Positions 36,819-46,131 of a stretch of DNA of 64,000 bases are shown here, piece after piece (position 1 is the stretch's first letter; each line of letters begins with the position of its first letter). The notes beneath the pieces were generated by a model. It was not told the origin of the DNA. It did no database searches and saw only the letters and a list, made by a program, of their open reading frames with translations. The position numbers were made by a program, and so were the translations under genes. Source of the stretch: Flavobacteriaceae bacterium (GTDB taxonomy: Bacteria; Bacteroidota; Bacteroidia; Flavobacteriales; Flavobacteriaceae); assembly GCA_013001285.1 (NCBI GenBank), contig JABDMU010000044.1:124001-188000 (forward strand), given 5' to 3'.

Positions 36819-37670
36819 TTAGCTGTTTTTAATGATATAGATGAGCGATGAATATTCTCCGGAGCGCGATGCTTTTAAATTAGATCTTGATCCAATAAAA
36901 AATGCCGAGAAAAAATTCATCCAGCCATTTTTATATTTTTCAGAAAGTAGACTCACATAGTAGGCGTCGAATTTTAAGGGTTTGGATTGCTCTACTTCCA
37001 TGCCAACCGTATAAAATAATTTTGAAATAGCCGTTCTGGAAAAATGCCAAATGTGACGTGGGACATCATAGGCTGCCCAAAACGATTTATAATATCTGGC
37101 ATCAAAACTTTTGTAATTAGGTACGGCAATAATTAATCGTCCATTGGGTTTTAAAAGTCTTTTCAATAGTTCAATATGTTCTTGAAGTTTGGGTAGATGC
37201 TCTAAAACATGCCAAAGTGTGATCACGTCAAATGAATGTGCTTCTAATGTATTGAGATGCTCAACTTCAAAGACCTGATGGTTTGTTTTTTCATTTGCAA
37301 TTTTTCGAGCTTTCTCGTTGGGTTCAATTCCTGTAACTCGCCATTCGTTTTTTAAAGCAGCTTGCAGAAAATCACCTGTACCACATCCTATATCTAATAA
37401 GGTTTTGGAATCCTCGGAAAATGTATTGATCAATTTCAGCTTTCGCTTTAAAGCCACCTGACGAATAACATGATATGCTTTTTCGAAAAGGTTGCGACTT
37501 GCGTCTGTATGCGAAATATAATCGTCGCTTTTATAATAAGACGGAAGGGTGTCAAGTGAAGGCTGCGGACTTGTTTTTAAAAGCTCAAATTCTTCATCAT
37601 AAATCAGCTGAAATTCTTCTCCCGAAACCGAATGATCCTTTACTTTTAAAAACATGTTCTTATTATTCAT
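36819..37670 (-). CDS. Class I SAM-dependent methyltransferase
   Basis: A 283-residue Methyltransf_23-type protein. The SAM motif LLDIGCGTGDFLQAAL (motif I) is followed by VTGIEPNEKARKIA and a VITLWHVLEHLP stretch (motif post-II). The N-terminal ~90 residues contain no zinc-binding cysteines. The substrate is unknown. It lies 32 bp downstream of mnmG across a parS site and may be co-transcribed with it. Confidence 0.88.
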   Translation of the reverse strand: MNNKNMFLKVKDHSVSGEEFQLIYDEEFELLKTSPQPSLDTLPSYYKSDDYISHTDASRNLFEKAYHVIRQVALKRKLKLINTFSEDSKTLLDIGCGTGDFLQAALKNEWRVTGIEPNEKARKIANEKTNHQVFEVEHLNTLEAHSFDVITLWHVLEHLPKLQEHIELLKRLLKPNGRLIIAVPNYKSFDARYYKSFWAAYDVPRHIWHFSRTAISKLFYTVGMEVEQSKPLKFDAYYVSLLSEKYKNGWMNFFSAFFIGSRSNLKASRSGEYSSLIYIIKNS

Positions 37671-37678
37671 AGCCTAAT

Positions 37679-37694
37679 TGTTCCACGTGGAACA
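37679..37694. other. parS: parS-like centromere site 1
   Basis: The 16-bp perfect palindrome TGTTCCACGTGGAACA matches the bacterial parS consensus TGTTnCACGTGnAACA recognised by ParB. It lies in the 32-bp gap between the methyltransferase gene and mnmG, 8 bp past the mnmG stop. A second identical copy is at 39584-39599. ParB is not encoded in the window. Confidence 0.9.
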
Positions 37695-37702
37695 TTGAGA
37701 AA

Positions 37703-39580
37703 TTAACGTCCCATATAAACAAGTAATACCGAAATGTCATTAGGAGAAACACCACTTATCCGGGAAGCTTGTGAGATAGATGTTGGCTGGATTGCTCTAA
37801 GTTTTTCTCTAGCTTCAAAACTCATCGACTTGATTAAAGAATAATCAAAATCATGGGGAATTTTTACATCTTCCAACCTGTTTAATTTATCCGCATTATT
37901 CTTTTCTTTTGCTATATATCCAGAATATTTAACCTGTATTTCTGTTTGTTCAATGACTTCAGTATCAAGATCATGTTCTGAAATATAGGCTTCCACCGCA
38001 TTAAACTTCCTTACGTCTTCTATGCCTATATTTGGGCGAGAAAATATTTTGAACATTTTATCGGATTGTTTCATCGGAGAAGAGTTCTTGCTCTCCAAAA
38101 TAGGATTTGCTTCTTCAGGCAAAACACTTGTTTCTTTAAAAAATTGAACAAATTCAGCAGCTTTATCACGTTTTTCCTCCATGCGCTTAAGTCTTTCAAC
38201 TTTAGCAAGCCCTAATTCGTATCCTTTAGGCGTTAATCTTAAATCGGCATTATCCTGCCTCAATAGTGTTCTGTATTCGGCTCTTGATGTAAACATACGG
38301 TAGGGTTCTTCTGTACCTTTAGTTATAAGATCATCAATTAAAACACCTATATACGCTTCATTACGTTTTAAGGTAAAAGGGTCGCGTTCCTGAACTTTTA
38401 AACTTGCATTTATCCCAGCCATTAATCCTTGCGAAGCCGCTTCTTCATAGCCTGTCGTGCCGTTTATCTGACCCGCAAAATATAGTCCGTCCACCAGTTT
38501 GGTTTCCAGCGTGTGTTTTAACTGGGTTGGTGGGAAATAATCATATTCAATCGCGTATCCCGGTCTAAAGAACTTCACATTCTCAAAACCAGCAACCGAT
38601 CGCAAGGCCTTAAACTGCACATCCTCTGGAAGCGATGTTGAAAAACCATTGACATAAACCTCAACGGTATTCCAGCCTTCAGGTTCAACAAACAATTGAT
38701 GCCGTTCCTTATCAGCAAATCTATTGATCTTATCTTCTATAGAAGGACAGTATCTAGGACCAATACTTTTGATGCGTCCATTAAACATAGGAGAGCGTTC
38801 AAAGCCGTCTCTTAGCAAATCATGAACTTCCAAATTGGTGTAGGTCATATGGCAAGAACGTTGTTCTTTTAGAGGTTTCGTTATGTCGGAATACGAGAAT
38901 TTCTCAGGGAATTCATCTCCTGGTTGTTCAATCATTTTAGAAAAATCTAAAGATCTGCCATCAACTCGAGGTGGTGTACCGGTTTTCATACGTCCAGAAT
39001 CAAAACCTAAAGCCACAAGTTGTTCCGTAATACCCGTTGCTGCACGTTCACCAGCTCTTCCACCGCCAAAGTTTTTCTCACCAATATGAATCAGTCCATT
39101 TAAAAAGGTTCCATTGGTCAAAACAACCGTTTTGGCCTTTATTTCAATACCTAAGGATGTTGTAACACCAACTACTTTATCGCCCTCAAGCAACAGGCCA
39201 TTAACCATTTCCTGATAGAAATCTAAATTTGGGGTTTGTTCTAAAAGTAGTCGCCAATCTTCTGCGAAACGCATGCGGTCGCTTTGAACACGTGGGCTCC
39301 ACATTGCGGGTCCTTTAGATTTGTTCAACATCTTGAATTGTATGGCCGAGGTGTCGCTTACAATGCCACTGTAGCCTCCAAGGGCATCTATTTCACGTAC
39401 GATCTGCCCTTTAGCGATTCCTCCCATAGCCGGATTACAACTCATCTGAGCAATATTCTGCAGGTTCATGGTCACCAATAGGGTTTTACTGCCCATGTTG
39501 GCAGCAGCGGCAGCAGCCTCACTTCCTGCGTGGCCGCCTCCAACTACTATGACGTCATATGTATTTTCAAACAAACTCAT
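37703..39580 (-). CDS. mnmG: tRNA uridine-5-carboxymethylaminomethyl modification enzyme MnmG
   Basis: A 625-residue FAD protein with N-terminal VIVVGGGHAGSEAAAAAANM, QMSCNPAMGGIAKGQ, GLYFAGQINGTTGYEEAASQ and a C-terminal helical domain ending SGVSPNDISVLLVYMGR. With MnmE it installs the wobble-uridine modification. Both ends of the gene are bordered by identical parS palindromes, and its promoter lies just upstream. The gene is frequently origin-proximal in bacteria. Confidence 0.98.
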   Translation of the reverse strand: MSLFENTYDVIVVGGGHAGSEAAAAAANMGSKTLLVTMNLQNIAQMSCNPAMGGIAKGQIVREIDALGGYSGIVSDTSAIQFKMLNKSKGPAMWSPRVQSDRMRFAEDWRLLLEQTPNLDFYQEMVNGLLLEGDKVVGVTTSLGIEIKAKTVVLTNGTFLNGLIHIGEKNFGGGRAGERAATGITEQLVALGFDSGRMKTGTPPRVDGRSLDFSKMIEQPGDEFPEKFSYSDITKPLKEQRSCHMTYTNLEVHDLLRDGFERSPMFNGRIKSIGPRYCPSIEDKINRFADKERHQLFVEPEGWNTVEVYVNGFSTSLPEDVQFKALRSVAGFENVKFFRPGYAIEYDYFPPTQLKHTLETKLVDGLYFAGQINGTTGYEEAASQGLMAGINASLKVQERDPFTLKRNEAYIGVLIDDLITKGTEEPYRMFTSRAEYRTLLRQDNADLRLTPKGYELGLAKVERLKRMEEKRDKAAEFVQFFKETSVLPEEANPILESKNSSPMKQSDKMFKIFSRPNIGIEDVRKFNAVEAYISEHDLDTEVIEQTEIQVKYSGYIAKEKNNADKLNRLEDVKIPHDFDYSLIKSMSFEAREKLRAIQPTSISQASRISGVSPNDISVLLVYMGR

Positions 39581-39583
39581 AAG

Positions 39584-39599
39584 TGTTCCACGTGGAACA
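39584..39599. other. parS: parS-like centromere site 2
   Basis: A second exact copy of TGTTCCACGTGGAACA lies 3 bp upstream of the mnmG ATG and downstream of the predicted mnmG promoter, i.e. within the mRNA leader. It is identical in all 16 bases to the site at 37679-37694. Confidence 0.9.
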
Positions 39600-39626
39600 A
39601 TTTTAAATTATACAATTTTGCGCCTG

Positions 39627-39656
39627 CAAATATACGTCGAATCTATGAAATTTCAA
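39627..39656 (-). promoter_or_regulatory. Promoter of mnmG
   Basis: Minus-strand TATATTTG (39627-39634) fits TAnnTTTG and a TTG (39654-39656) lies exactly 19 bp upstream. The -33 element falls inside the end of ybeY. The start point would be near 39620, so the parS palindrome is in the transcribed leader. Confidence 0.72.
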
Positions 39657-40062
39657 CAAGGCTATTGAGATAGTGATTTTCCTTGTTGCGCATTGTACTG
39701 GCCTCTTCTTCAGATTTGTCTTTATAGCCGCAGAAATGTAAAATACCATGTACCATAACACGGCGTAGCTCTTCCTTGAAATCAACCTTGAACTCCAAAG
39801 CATTGTCTTTAACGCGTTCAACCGAGATAAACACATCTCCATGTAGCGTTTTTCCTACTCTCTCATCAAAGCTAATAATGTCTGTATAGGTGTCATGATT
39901 TAAAAATTCGACATTCAGTTTGTACAAATATTCATCATTACAAAAGATATAATTGATGTCGCCCAATTTTAAGTTTTCAGAGGCAATTACTTGAGATAAC
40001 CAATTGCTAATACGCTCTTCGTTATTTAATTTGAAATCGGTTTCGTAGTTAAAACTGATCAT
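39643..40062 (-). CDS. ybeY: Endoribonuclease YbeY (rRNA maturation factor)
   Basis: A 139-residue UPF0054 protein. It has a SFDERVG segment and the zinc motif HGILHFCGYKDKSEEE. The first two His are present, but the third ligand position of the classical HGxLHLxGYDH reads KD, a variant that appears common in Bacteroidota (from memory). The role is 16S rRNA 3' processing and ribosome quality control. The start overlaps the DUF4175 gene by 14 bp. Confidence 0.92.
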   Translation of the reverse strand: MISFNYETDFKLNNEERISNWLSQVIASENLKLGDINYIFCNDEYLYKLNVEFLNHDTYTDIISFDERVGKTLHGDVFISVERVKDNALEFKVDFKEELRRVMVHGILHFCGYKDKSEEEASTMRNKENHYLNSLVEIS

Positions 40063-43000
40063 TTTTCTTTTTAAAGTATTCTTGAACTTTTTTCTTATAA
40101 ACTTGTTGCAAAGGTAGTGCTTGTCGATTTAAAATTTCAGTAGTATTAAAATAACGTTTCGCATCAGGGGTCTGATTGTTTGTGGTATTATTAAATCTAT
40201 TTTCATTTGTTTTAGACTTCCGCTTTTCCTCTTCGCCTTGCTGAAATGCTGCATTCTCTAATTTCAGTAATTGATGCTGTAGTTGCATCATTTTCTCAAG
40301 GGTTCTATCGGTAAAACCTTTATTCAAAAGGTCTTTTTCAATATTTTCCATTTTCCGTAATAGATCTTTTCCACTTCCCTGAGACCCTTCTTTTCCTAAT
40401 TTATCTTCCAGCGCTTGCCTCAATTGTTGCTGACGTTTATAGATCTCGTAGAGTTCGCCATTCATTTCTTCGCTATTGCCTTCACCTTCACTTTGCTGAC
40501 CACCTTCTTTTTCCCCTTGTTTTTTGTCTCCTTTCTCGCCTTCATTTTTCTGACCTTCCTTCTCGCCTTCTTGCTCTCCTTTTTGTTTTTCCATACCTTC
40601 CTTCATCATCTCATTCAGCTGTTCCTGACTCATAATGATGTCTGGTAGTTGCATATCGCCTTCTCCTTGACCAGGCGATGGATTCATTTGCATTTCCATC
40701 TGATCTAAGACGTCACTTAGGAAGCTAGCTAGGGCATTTGCCGAAGTAACCGTATACTGCTGAGCTGCTACGCCCTGATAAAGCCGGTTTTCGGAAAACT
40801 GTGCTAAGGACTTATCAATGTTAAAAAACACTTCTGTAATTTCCTTATTGATCCTTTCTGAAATCTTTGGCTGCCGCAGGGAAAGTGCAAATAAACTATC
40901 GTCAACATGTTCAAAATGCTCGCGTAAACCACTCTGCTTTTTTAAATAATTGGCATACTCGTTATGATTGATCTGTATCCCTTTAAACTTCTCCATCAGA
41001 TCTTCTTGATCAAAAGAAAAGAGCACCAAATTATCTAATATCTGCCGTAACATCTCAATATCCTCAGACATCTGATCGCCACCGCCGCCGCCGCCCATTG
41101 GCATCTTCATCATTTCACTCAGTTGTTGCATTTTCTGTGCTGCTTTCTTCTGATTCTTTTTAGCCTTACTCTTATTTTCTTGTTGCTCCTCTTGGTCTTG
41201 AGACTCTTCTTTTTGTTCTAGATTTTCACTAGCCTCTTGTTGTTCCTTTTTTATATCATTTTCTTTCTTCTTATCACTTGGAACATCCATTGGTTCGCGA
41301 AGTTTCTGGTTTTCTTTACGCAGCTCGTCCAATTCTTTTTGAAAATCTTCAAATTTCTTATTTATTTTATCCTGCTCTTCTTTAGTGTTCTTCTCATCAC
41401 TTTCTTCGGAAAGCTTTTCTTGCTCTTTTGCTAATTCCTCAAGTTCTGATCTCAACTTCTCCGTTTTTTGAGCAACATAAAAACGTTTTGTAAGCTCAAG
41501 AAGCTGCTCTAGACTTCGTTTTTTATTTTTATTTTGCTTTGCTAATTCTTCCAATTTCTGGGCTAATTCTTCTTTATTGATCTTATCAGCCATCTTTTCA
41601 AGCTCCTTTAAAAGCTCCTCATCTTTCTTAAGTTGTTCCTGGTTTTCTTCTAGTCGCTCTTTAAGATCCTCCTTGAATTTGTCTTCTTCATTTTCATTCT
41701 GAAACTCCTCAAGATTATCCTTGAGTTTCTTGTTGAAATTCTCCATCATTTCATCTTGCTCGCGCTGGCGTTTTAGAAAATTCTCAAGCTTCTTTTTGTC
41801 ATTGAAATTAAGTTCTGATTTTTCTTTTTGAGTTTTAGAAAGTTCTTTCAATTCATTCTCACGTTCTTCAAATTTTTCCAAGGAATTATTGAGGTCTTCA
41901 ATCGTCTCGCTTTGTTCTTGTAATTGATTGTCCTCCTTCTCTTTTTTAGTTAGTTTTCGGAATGAATACACATTACTTTTTGTACTTTTAAACTTATTAA
42001 CAGCATCATTATCAGATACTTCAAAATATAATTGATACGGGATTCCTTCTTCAAGGTCTAACTGATCAGGAAATGTTTTTACAAACTCATCAAAAGCGCC
42101 ATTTGAAATAGGAATGGCTTCTTTTTGTGCTTTTGTTTCGTCATTAGACGGATAGTAGATCAATTGAAGGCTTCTTAGCCCATAATCATCACTGGCTTGT
42201 CCATAAAAATATAGAGTTTCATTGTCTAAAGAATCCTGCTGCATTTGAATATTTAGCTCAGGGTATTCATCTCTGATCACATCAATGGCAAATGAAAGTC
42301 TTTCGTAATCTTTTAATTCCGAATTACTGGTGTTAAGGTCATACTCTAAGGACCTATAAAGTCGTTTTGTGAGCACGAAATTTTCTTTGTCAAGCTCAAA
42401 ACTTAAAAGCGTATCCTTTGTGCTCATAGTCACAGCGTCTGTAGACTTGGTTCTTAAGTTCCATGTGATCTTTGTGCCCTGAGGCACCGAAGCATTTCCT
42501 GTGCTTTTTAAGGTTTCATCTCTTTTTTTGGTGTGCGCAGGATAATCTAAGACCATGTCAAAGCTTAAAAGTGTTGGTACCTTAACCACCTCCAGCGTGT
42601 AGGGTTTCGAACTGACATTATTAGCGAATAAATTAAAAACTATGTCTGTCTTGGGTTGCGAGAATACATATTCGAATTCGCCTGGAGCTATTTGTTTTAG
42701 GAAATAGGTTTCGTTATTATACGTGATTTGCACGTCCTCTGGGATAAGCTCGCCTTGTGTACTAACTAGTAAACTAAATGCCTTGTTTTCAATGGCTTGC
42801 AGGCTATTATTGCCAAGAAAGAATTGAAAGGGTGCTGGCGGTTCATAGGCGGTTTGGTAATTGACCATGCGATCGTAGCTATCGCTAAACCAATTGAATT
42901 TTCCCGAAATAAAGGATGCCAGCAAAATAACTATAGGAATAGCAGCGTATTTCAAATACTTTGTGTTCTTTTTTAAATTAATGGCCAACTTAAATGGAAT

Positions 43001-43411
43001 GGGTTTCAGCTCGGCTGATTTTTGTTCAATACTAGCTAACAGTAATTCAGTGCTTTTTGAATTTTCTTTAAGCTGCAATACATTCAGAAGCTTGTCATTT
43101 ACCTGCGGAAAATGATTTCCAATGATCTTAGAGGCAATTTCATAATTTATGCCTTTCTGGAGTTTGAATAATTTGGCCAGCGGAATTGCTATGAATTTTA
43201 CAAACAACCCAAGCTCAACAGCAATAAAAATCCAGAATAAAATTGTTCGACCAGTTGGATTCAGCCAGAGCATATATTCAATAAAAAGGATCAATAGAAA
43301 ATAAAGCAGGCCTATTGCAAAAAACAATATCGCACCCTTTAGCAATTCATTTGTATAATAGCGTTTAATGAATTGTTCAAGCTTTTGTTGTATGGTTTCG
43401 AAATTGCTCAA
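40049..43411 (-). CDS. DUF4175 family giant membrane/coiled-coil protein
   Basis: A 1120-residue protein. Two membrane helices lie near the N-terminus (about 22-44 and 55-75) and a third at about 152-170. A beta-rich extracytoplasmic part (about 180-470) follows. Then comes a long, highly charged Glu/Lys/Gln coiled coil (about 480-760), a Gly-rich spacer, a helical block, and a Gly/Glu/Lys low-complexity stretch (about 935-985). It matches the DUF4175 family of Bacteroidota; the function is unknown, perhaps envelope-spanning structural. It overlaps ybeY by 14 bp. Confidence 0.87.
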   Translation of the reverse strand: MSNFETIQQKLEQFIKRYYTNELLKGAILFFAIGLLYFLLILFIEYMLWLNPTGRTILFWIFIAVELGLFVKFIAIPLAKLFKLQKGINYEIASKIIGNHFPQVNDKLLNVLQLKENSKSTELLLASIEQKSAELKPIPFKLAINLKKNTKYLKYAAIPIVILLASFISGKFNWFSDSYDRMVNYQTAYEPPAPFQFFLGNNSLQAIENKAFSLLVSTQGELIPEDVQITYNNETYFLKQIAPGEFEYVFSQPKTDIVFNLFANNVSSKPYTLEVVKVPTLLSFDMVLDYPAHTKKRDETLKSTGNASVPQGTKITWNLRTKSTDAVTMSTKDTLLSFELDKENFVLTKRLYRSLEYDLNTSNSELKDYERLSFAIDVIRDEYPELNIQMQQDSLDNETLYFYGQASDDYGLRSLQLIYYPSNDETKAQKEAIPISNGAFDEFVKTFPDQLDLEEGIPYQLYFEVSDNDAVNKFKSTKSNVYSFRKLTKKEKEDNQLQEQSETIEDLNNSLEKFEERENELKELSKTQKEKSELNFNDKKKLENFLKRQREQDEMMENFNKKLKDNLEEFQNENEEDKFKEDLKERLEENQEQLKKDEELLKELEKMADKINKEELAQKLEELAKQNKNKKRSLEQLLELTKRFYVAQKTEKLRSELEELAKEQEKLSEESDEKNTKEEQDKINKKFEDFQKELDELRKENQKLREPMDVPSDKKKENDIKKEQQEASENLEQKEESQDQEEQQENKSKAKKNQKKAAQKMQQLSEMMKMPMGGGGGGDQMSEDIEMLRQILDNLVLFSFDQEDLMEKFKGIQINHNEYANYLKKQSGLREHFEHVDDSLFALSLRQPKISERINKEITEVFFNIDKSLAQFSENRLYQGVAAQQYTVTSANALASFLSDVLDQMEMQMNPSPGQGEGDMQLPDIIMSQEQLNEMMKEGMEKQKGEQEGEKEGQKNEGEKGDKKQGEKEGGQQSEGEGNSEEMNGELYEIYKRQQQLRQALEDKLGKEGSQGSGKDLLRKMENIEKDLLNKGFTDRTLEKMMQLQHQLLKLENAAFQQGEEEKRKSKTNENRFNNTTNNQTPDAKRYFNTTEILNRQALPLQQVYKKKVQEYFKKKNDQF

Positions 43412-43541
43412 GTTCGTATTTTAGGGTTATAACCACTAAATCTACAATTTTATTTTATTTTGTAAATCACTAAATTTGGTAAGATTCTGTTAAAGTCGAG
43501 GAACAACCTGTGTTCTTCGGTTAACTGAAGTTAAAAAATAT

Positions 43542-44585
43542 ATGAAAGATTTAAAGTATTTAGCTGCCTTTTCAATTCCAGTAGTCGCTTTTATCGGTGT
43601 CTATTTTCAAGGGTATTTCGTTTTTCTTACACCCATTTTCCTTTTTGGATTTCTTCCTTTTCTAGAACATTTGCTACGACTAGATACAGCTAATTTGGAT
43701 GACTCCGAAGTTGCTAACAAGTCAAAAAACAAGTTTTTCGATTGGTTATTATACGTAAACCTTCCTTTGGTTTATGGAATTCTCATATATGCCTTAATTA
43801 TTGTTTCTACACAAGACTTAACGGTATACGAGATCATCGGACTCATATTAACCATAGGCATGCTCTTAGGCGCAAATGGTATTAACGTGGCTCATGAACT
43901 CGGACACCGGCAGGCGTCAAAAGAGCGCTTCCTCGGAAAGGCTTTGTTATTGCCTTCTCTCTACATGCATTTTTACATCGAACATAATTTTGGTCATCAT
44001 TTGCATGCCGCAACTCCCGAAGATCCTGCAACTGCGCGTTATAACCAGTCCGTTTATTCCTTTTGGTTCACTTCAACCGTTAGACAATATATCAATGCCT
44101 GGCGCATTCAGAAAAATCTTTTAGATAACTATAATTTAACTGTCTTTTCTTTCAGAAATGACATGCTGTGGTATCTTATCCTACAAATGGCTTATTTGGG
44201 AATCGTATTTGCGTTTTTCGGAATTCTTGGGCTCGTCTTTGCTGTGAGTGTGGCTGTTGTTGGATTTTTATTGCTTGAAACTGTAAATTATATCGAACAT
44301 TATGGTTTGCTAAGACTTAAACTGCCTTCTGGACGTTACGAACGTGTCAAAGAGATCCATTCTTGGAATTCGAATCACATCATTGGTCGAATTGTGCTTT
44401 ACGAACTCACGCGCCATAGTGATCACCATTATAAATCTTCCAAAAAATATCAGCTATTAGATTGCCATGAAGATAGTCCGCAAATGCCTTTTGGATATCC
44501 AACTTCAATGTTGTTTTCCCTGTTTCCACCTTTATGGTTCAAGATCATGAATAAACGTGTGCCTTCTGAAATGATTTCTGCCTAA
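43542..44585 (+). CDS. AlkB-type alkane 1-monooxygenase (membrane di-iron)
   Basis: A 347-residue membrane hydroxylase with all canonical histidine boxes: HELGHR, EHNFGHHLHAATPEDPATAR, NYIEHYGLLR and LTRHSDHHYKSSKKYQLL. Six transmembrane helices are predicted. AlkB enzymes oxidise the terminal carbon of medium-chain alkanes or related lipids at a di-iron site, using electrons from a rubredoxin. No rubredoxin or reductase gene is nearby. A plus-strand TAAATTTG (43471-43478) may be a -7 element. Confidence 0.93.
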   Translation: MKDLKYLAAFSIPVVAFIGVYFQGYFVFLTPIFLFGFLPFLEHLLRLDTANLDDSEVANKSKNKFFDWLLYVNLPLVYGILIYALIIVSTQDLTVYEIIGLILTIGMLLGANGINVAHELGHRQASKERFLGKALLLPSLYMHFYIEHNFGHHLHAATPEDPATARYNQSVYSFWFTSTVRQYINAWRIQKNLLDNYNLTVFSFRNDMLWYLILQMAYLGIVFAFFGILGLVFAVSVAVVGFLLLETVNYIEHYGLLRLKLPSGRYERVKEIHSWNSNHIIGRIVLYELTRHSDHHYKSSKKYQLLDCHEDSPQMPFGYPTSMLFSLFPPLWFKIMNKRVPSEMISA

Positions 44586-44616
44586 ATCATTTTATATTTG
44601 CTGAAAATTCCAGTTT

Positions 44617-46131
44617 ATGAGCCAGAATATTCGTGTGCGTTTTGCTCCCAGTCCAACCGGACCCTTACATATTGGTGGTGTGCGCACTGCGCTTTTTAAT
44701 TATTTGTTCGCAAAACAGCAGAAAGGCACCTTTGTGCTCCGCATTGAAGATACTGATCAAAACCGTTACGTAGAAGGCGCCGAAGACTATATTATTGAAG
44801 CTCTAAACTGGTGTGGGATTCCATTTGATGAAGGCCCAGGGAAAGACGGCGGATTTGGTCCGTACAGACAAAGTGAGCGTAAGCATTTATATAAACAATA
44901 TGCCGATGAACTTGTGGCCAAACACAAAGCGTATTATGCCTTTGATACTTCCGAGGAACTAGATGCCTTAAGGAAAGAGCGAGAAGCTGAAGGGAATACC
45001 TTTATTTACAATTGGCACAACCGTAACCGATTAAATAATTCTCTAGCACTTTCTAGAGAAGAAGTACAATCGAAAATAAATAATGGAGATGACTATGTCA
45101 TTCGATTTTTAAGTCCACAAGATCAAACTCTAGAACTTAATGATAGTATAAGGGGGGAAATGTCAATTGATACCAACGTACTTGACGATAAGGTCTTGTT
45201 TAAAAGCGATGGCATGCCAACTTATCATTTAGCGAATATCGTAGATGACCATCTTATGCAAATTACACATGTGATTCGTGGAGAAGAATGGTTGCCTTCT
45301 TTAGCGCTTCATCAACAACTTTATGATGCCTTTGAATGGACTGCTCCGCAATTCGCTCATTTACCTCTAATCCTAAAACCAACAGGAAAAGGGAAATTGA
45401 GCAAGCGTGATGGCGATAAACTTGGGTTTCCTGTATTCCTTTTAGAATGGCAGGATCCAAGAACCCAGGAAATATCTAAGGGCTATAAAGAAGAGGGGTA
45501 TTTCCCAGAAGCAGTTATTAATTTTTTAGCATTTCTTGGCTGGAATCCCGGCACAGAACAAGAACTCTTTAGCCTTGAACAGCTGGTGGAGCATTTTGAT
45601 CTTGAACGCGTCCATAAGGCAGGAGCCCGATTTGATCCGGATAAAACAAAATGGTTCAATCATCATTATATGCAGGATCAAAATGATGAAAAGCTGGCTC
45701 AAGCATTTCAAAATTATCAAAAGGAATTATCAGAAATCGACATCAATTATATCACCATGGTGGTCGGGCTGATAAAGGAGCGTGCAACTTTCATAAGTGA
45801 TTTCTGGAAATTAAGTCATTATTTCTTTGTGGCACCAGCTGCGTATGATGAGAAAGCTACAAAAAAGGCCTTTAAAGAAGATACGGCTGATATTTTGGAA
45901 AAAGTAGCTGATATCATCGTGCACACCAAAGAATTTACCGTTCAAAATCTGCAAGCAAAAATAAAGGGATGGATCACAGAGAATGAGATCGGATTTGGAA
46001 AGGTAATGATGCCGCTGCGGTTGTCTCTCGTGGGTGAATTACAGGGTCCTGATGTTTTTGAGATCATGTTTATGATAGGCAAGAACGAAAGTATTAACAG
46101 AATCAAAAAGGCTATTAGTGAGCTTTCTTAA
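44617..46131 (+). CDS. gltX: Glutamyl-tRNA synthetase
   Basis: A 504-residue class I synthetase with RFAPSPTGPLHIGGVRTALF (HIGH motif), RIEDTDQNRYV and the KGKLSKRDGD KMSKS-type loop, plus the C-terminal anticodon-binding helices. It loads Glu on tRNA-Glu. A TATATTTG (44593-44600) lies 16 bp before the ATG. The stop overlaps the convergent beta-barrel gene by 4 bp. A separate GlnRS is present at 47.9 kb. Confidence 0.98.
   Translation: MSQNIRVRFAPSPTGPLHIGGVRTALFNYLFAKQQKGTFVLRIEDTDQNRYVEGAEDYIIEALNWCGIPFDEGPGKDGGFGPYRQSERKHLYKQYADELVAKHKAYYAFDTSEELDALRKEREAEGNTFIYNWHNRNRLNNSLALSREEVQSKINNGDDYVIRFLSPQDQTLELNDSIRGEMSIDTNVLDDKVLFKSDGMPTYHLANIVDDHLMQITHVIRGEEWLPSLALHQQLYDAFEWTAPQFAHLPLILKPTGKGKLSKRDGDKLGFPVFLLEWQDPRTQEISKGYKEEGYFPEAVINFLAFLGWNPGTEQELFSLEQLVEHFDLERVHKAGARFDPDKTKWFNHHYMQDQNDEKLAQAFQNYQKELSEIDINYITMVVGLIKERATFISDFWKLSHYFFVAPAAYDEKATKKAFKEDTADILEKVADIIVHTKEFTVQNLQAKIKGWITENEIGFGKVMMPLRLSLVGELQGPDVFEIMFMIGKNESINRIKKAISELS

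Noticed and set aside
39289-39294. CACGTG core inside mnmG, possible third parS
   Set aside because: The flanking bases match none of the outer parS positions; only the six-base core is shared.
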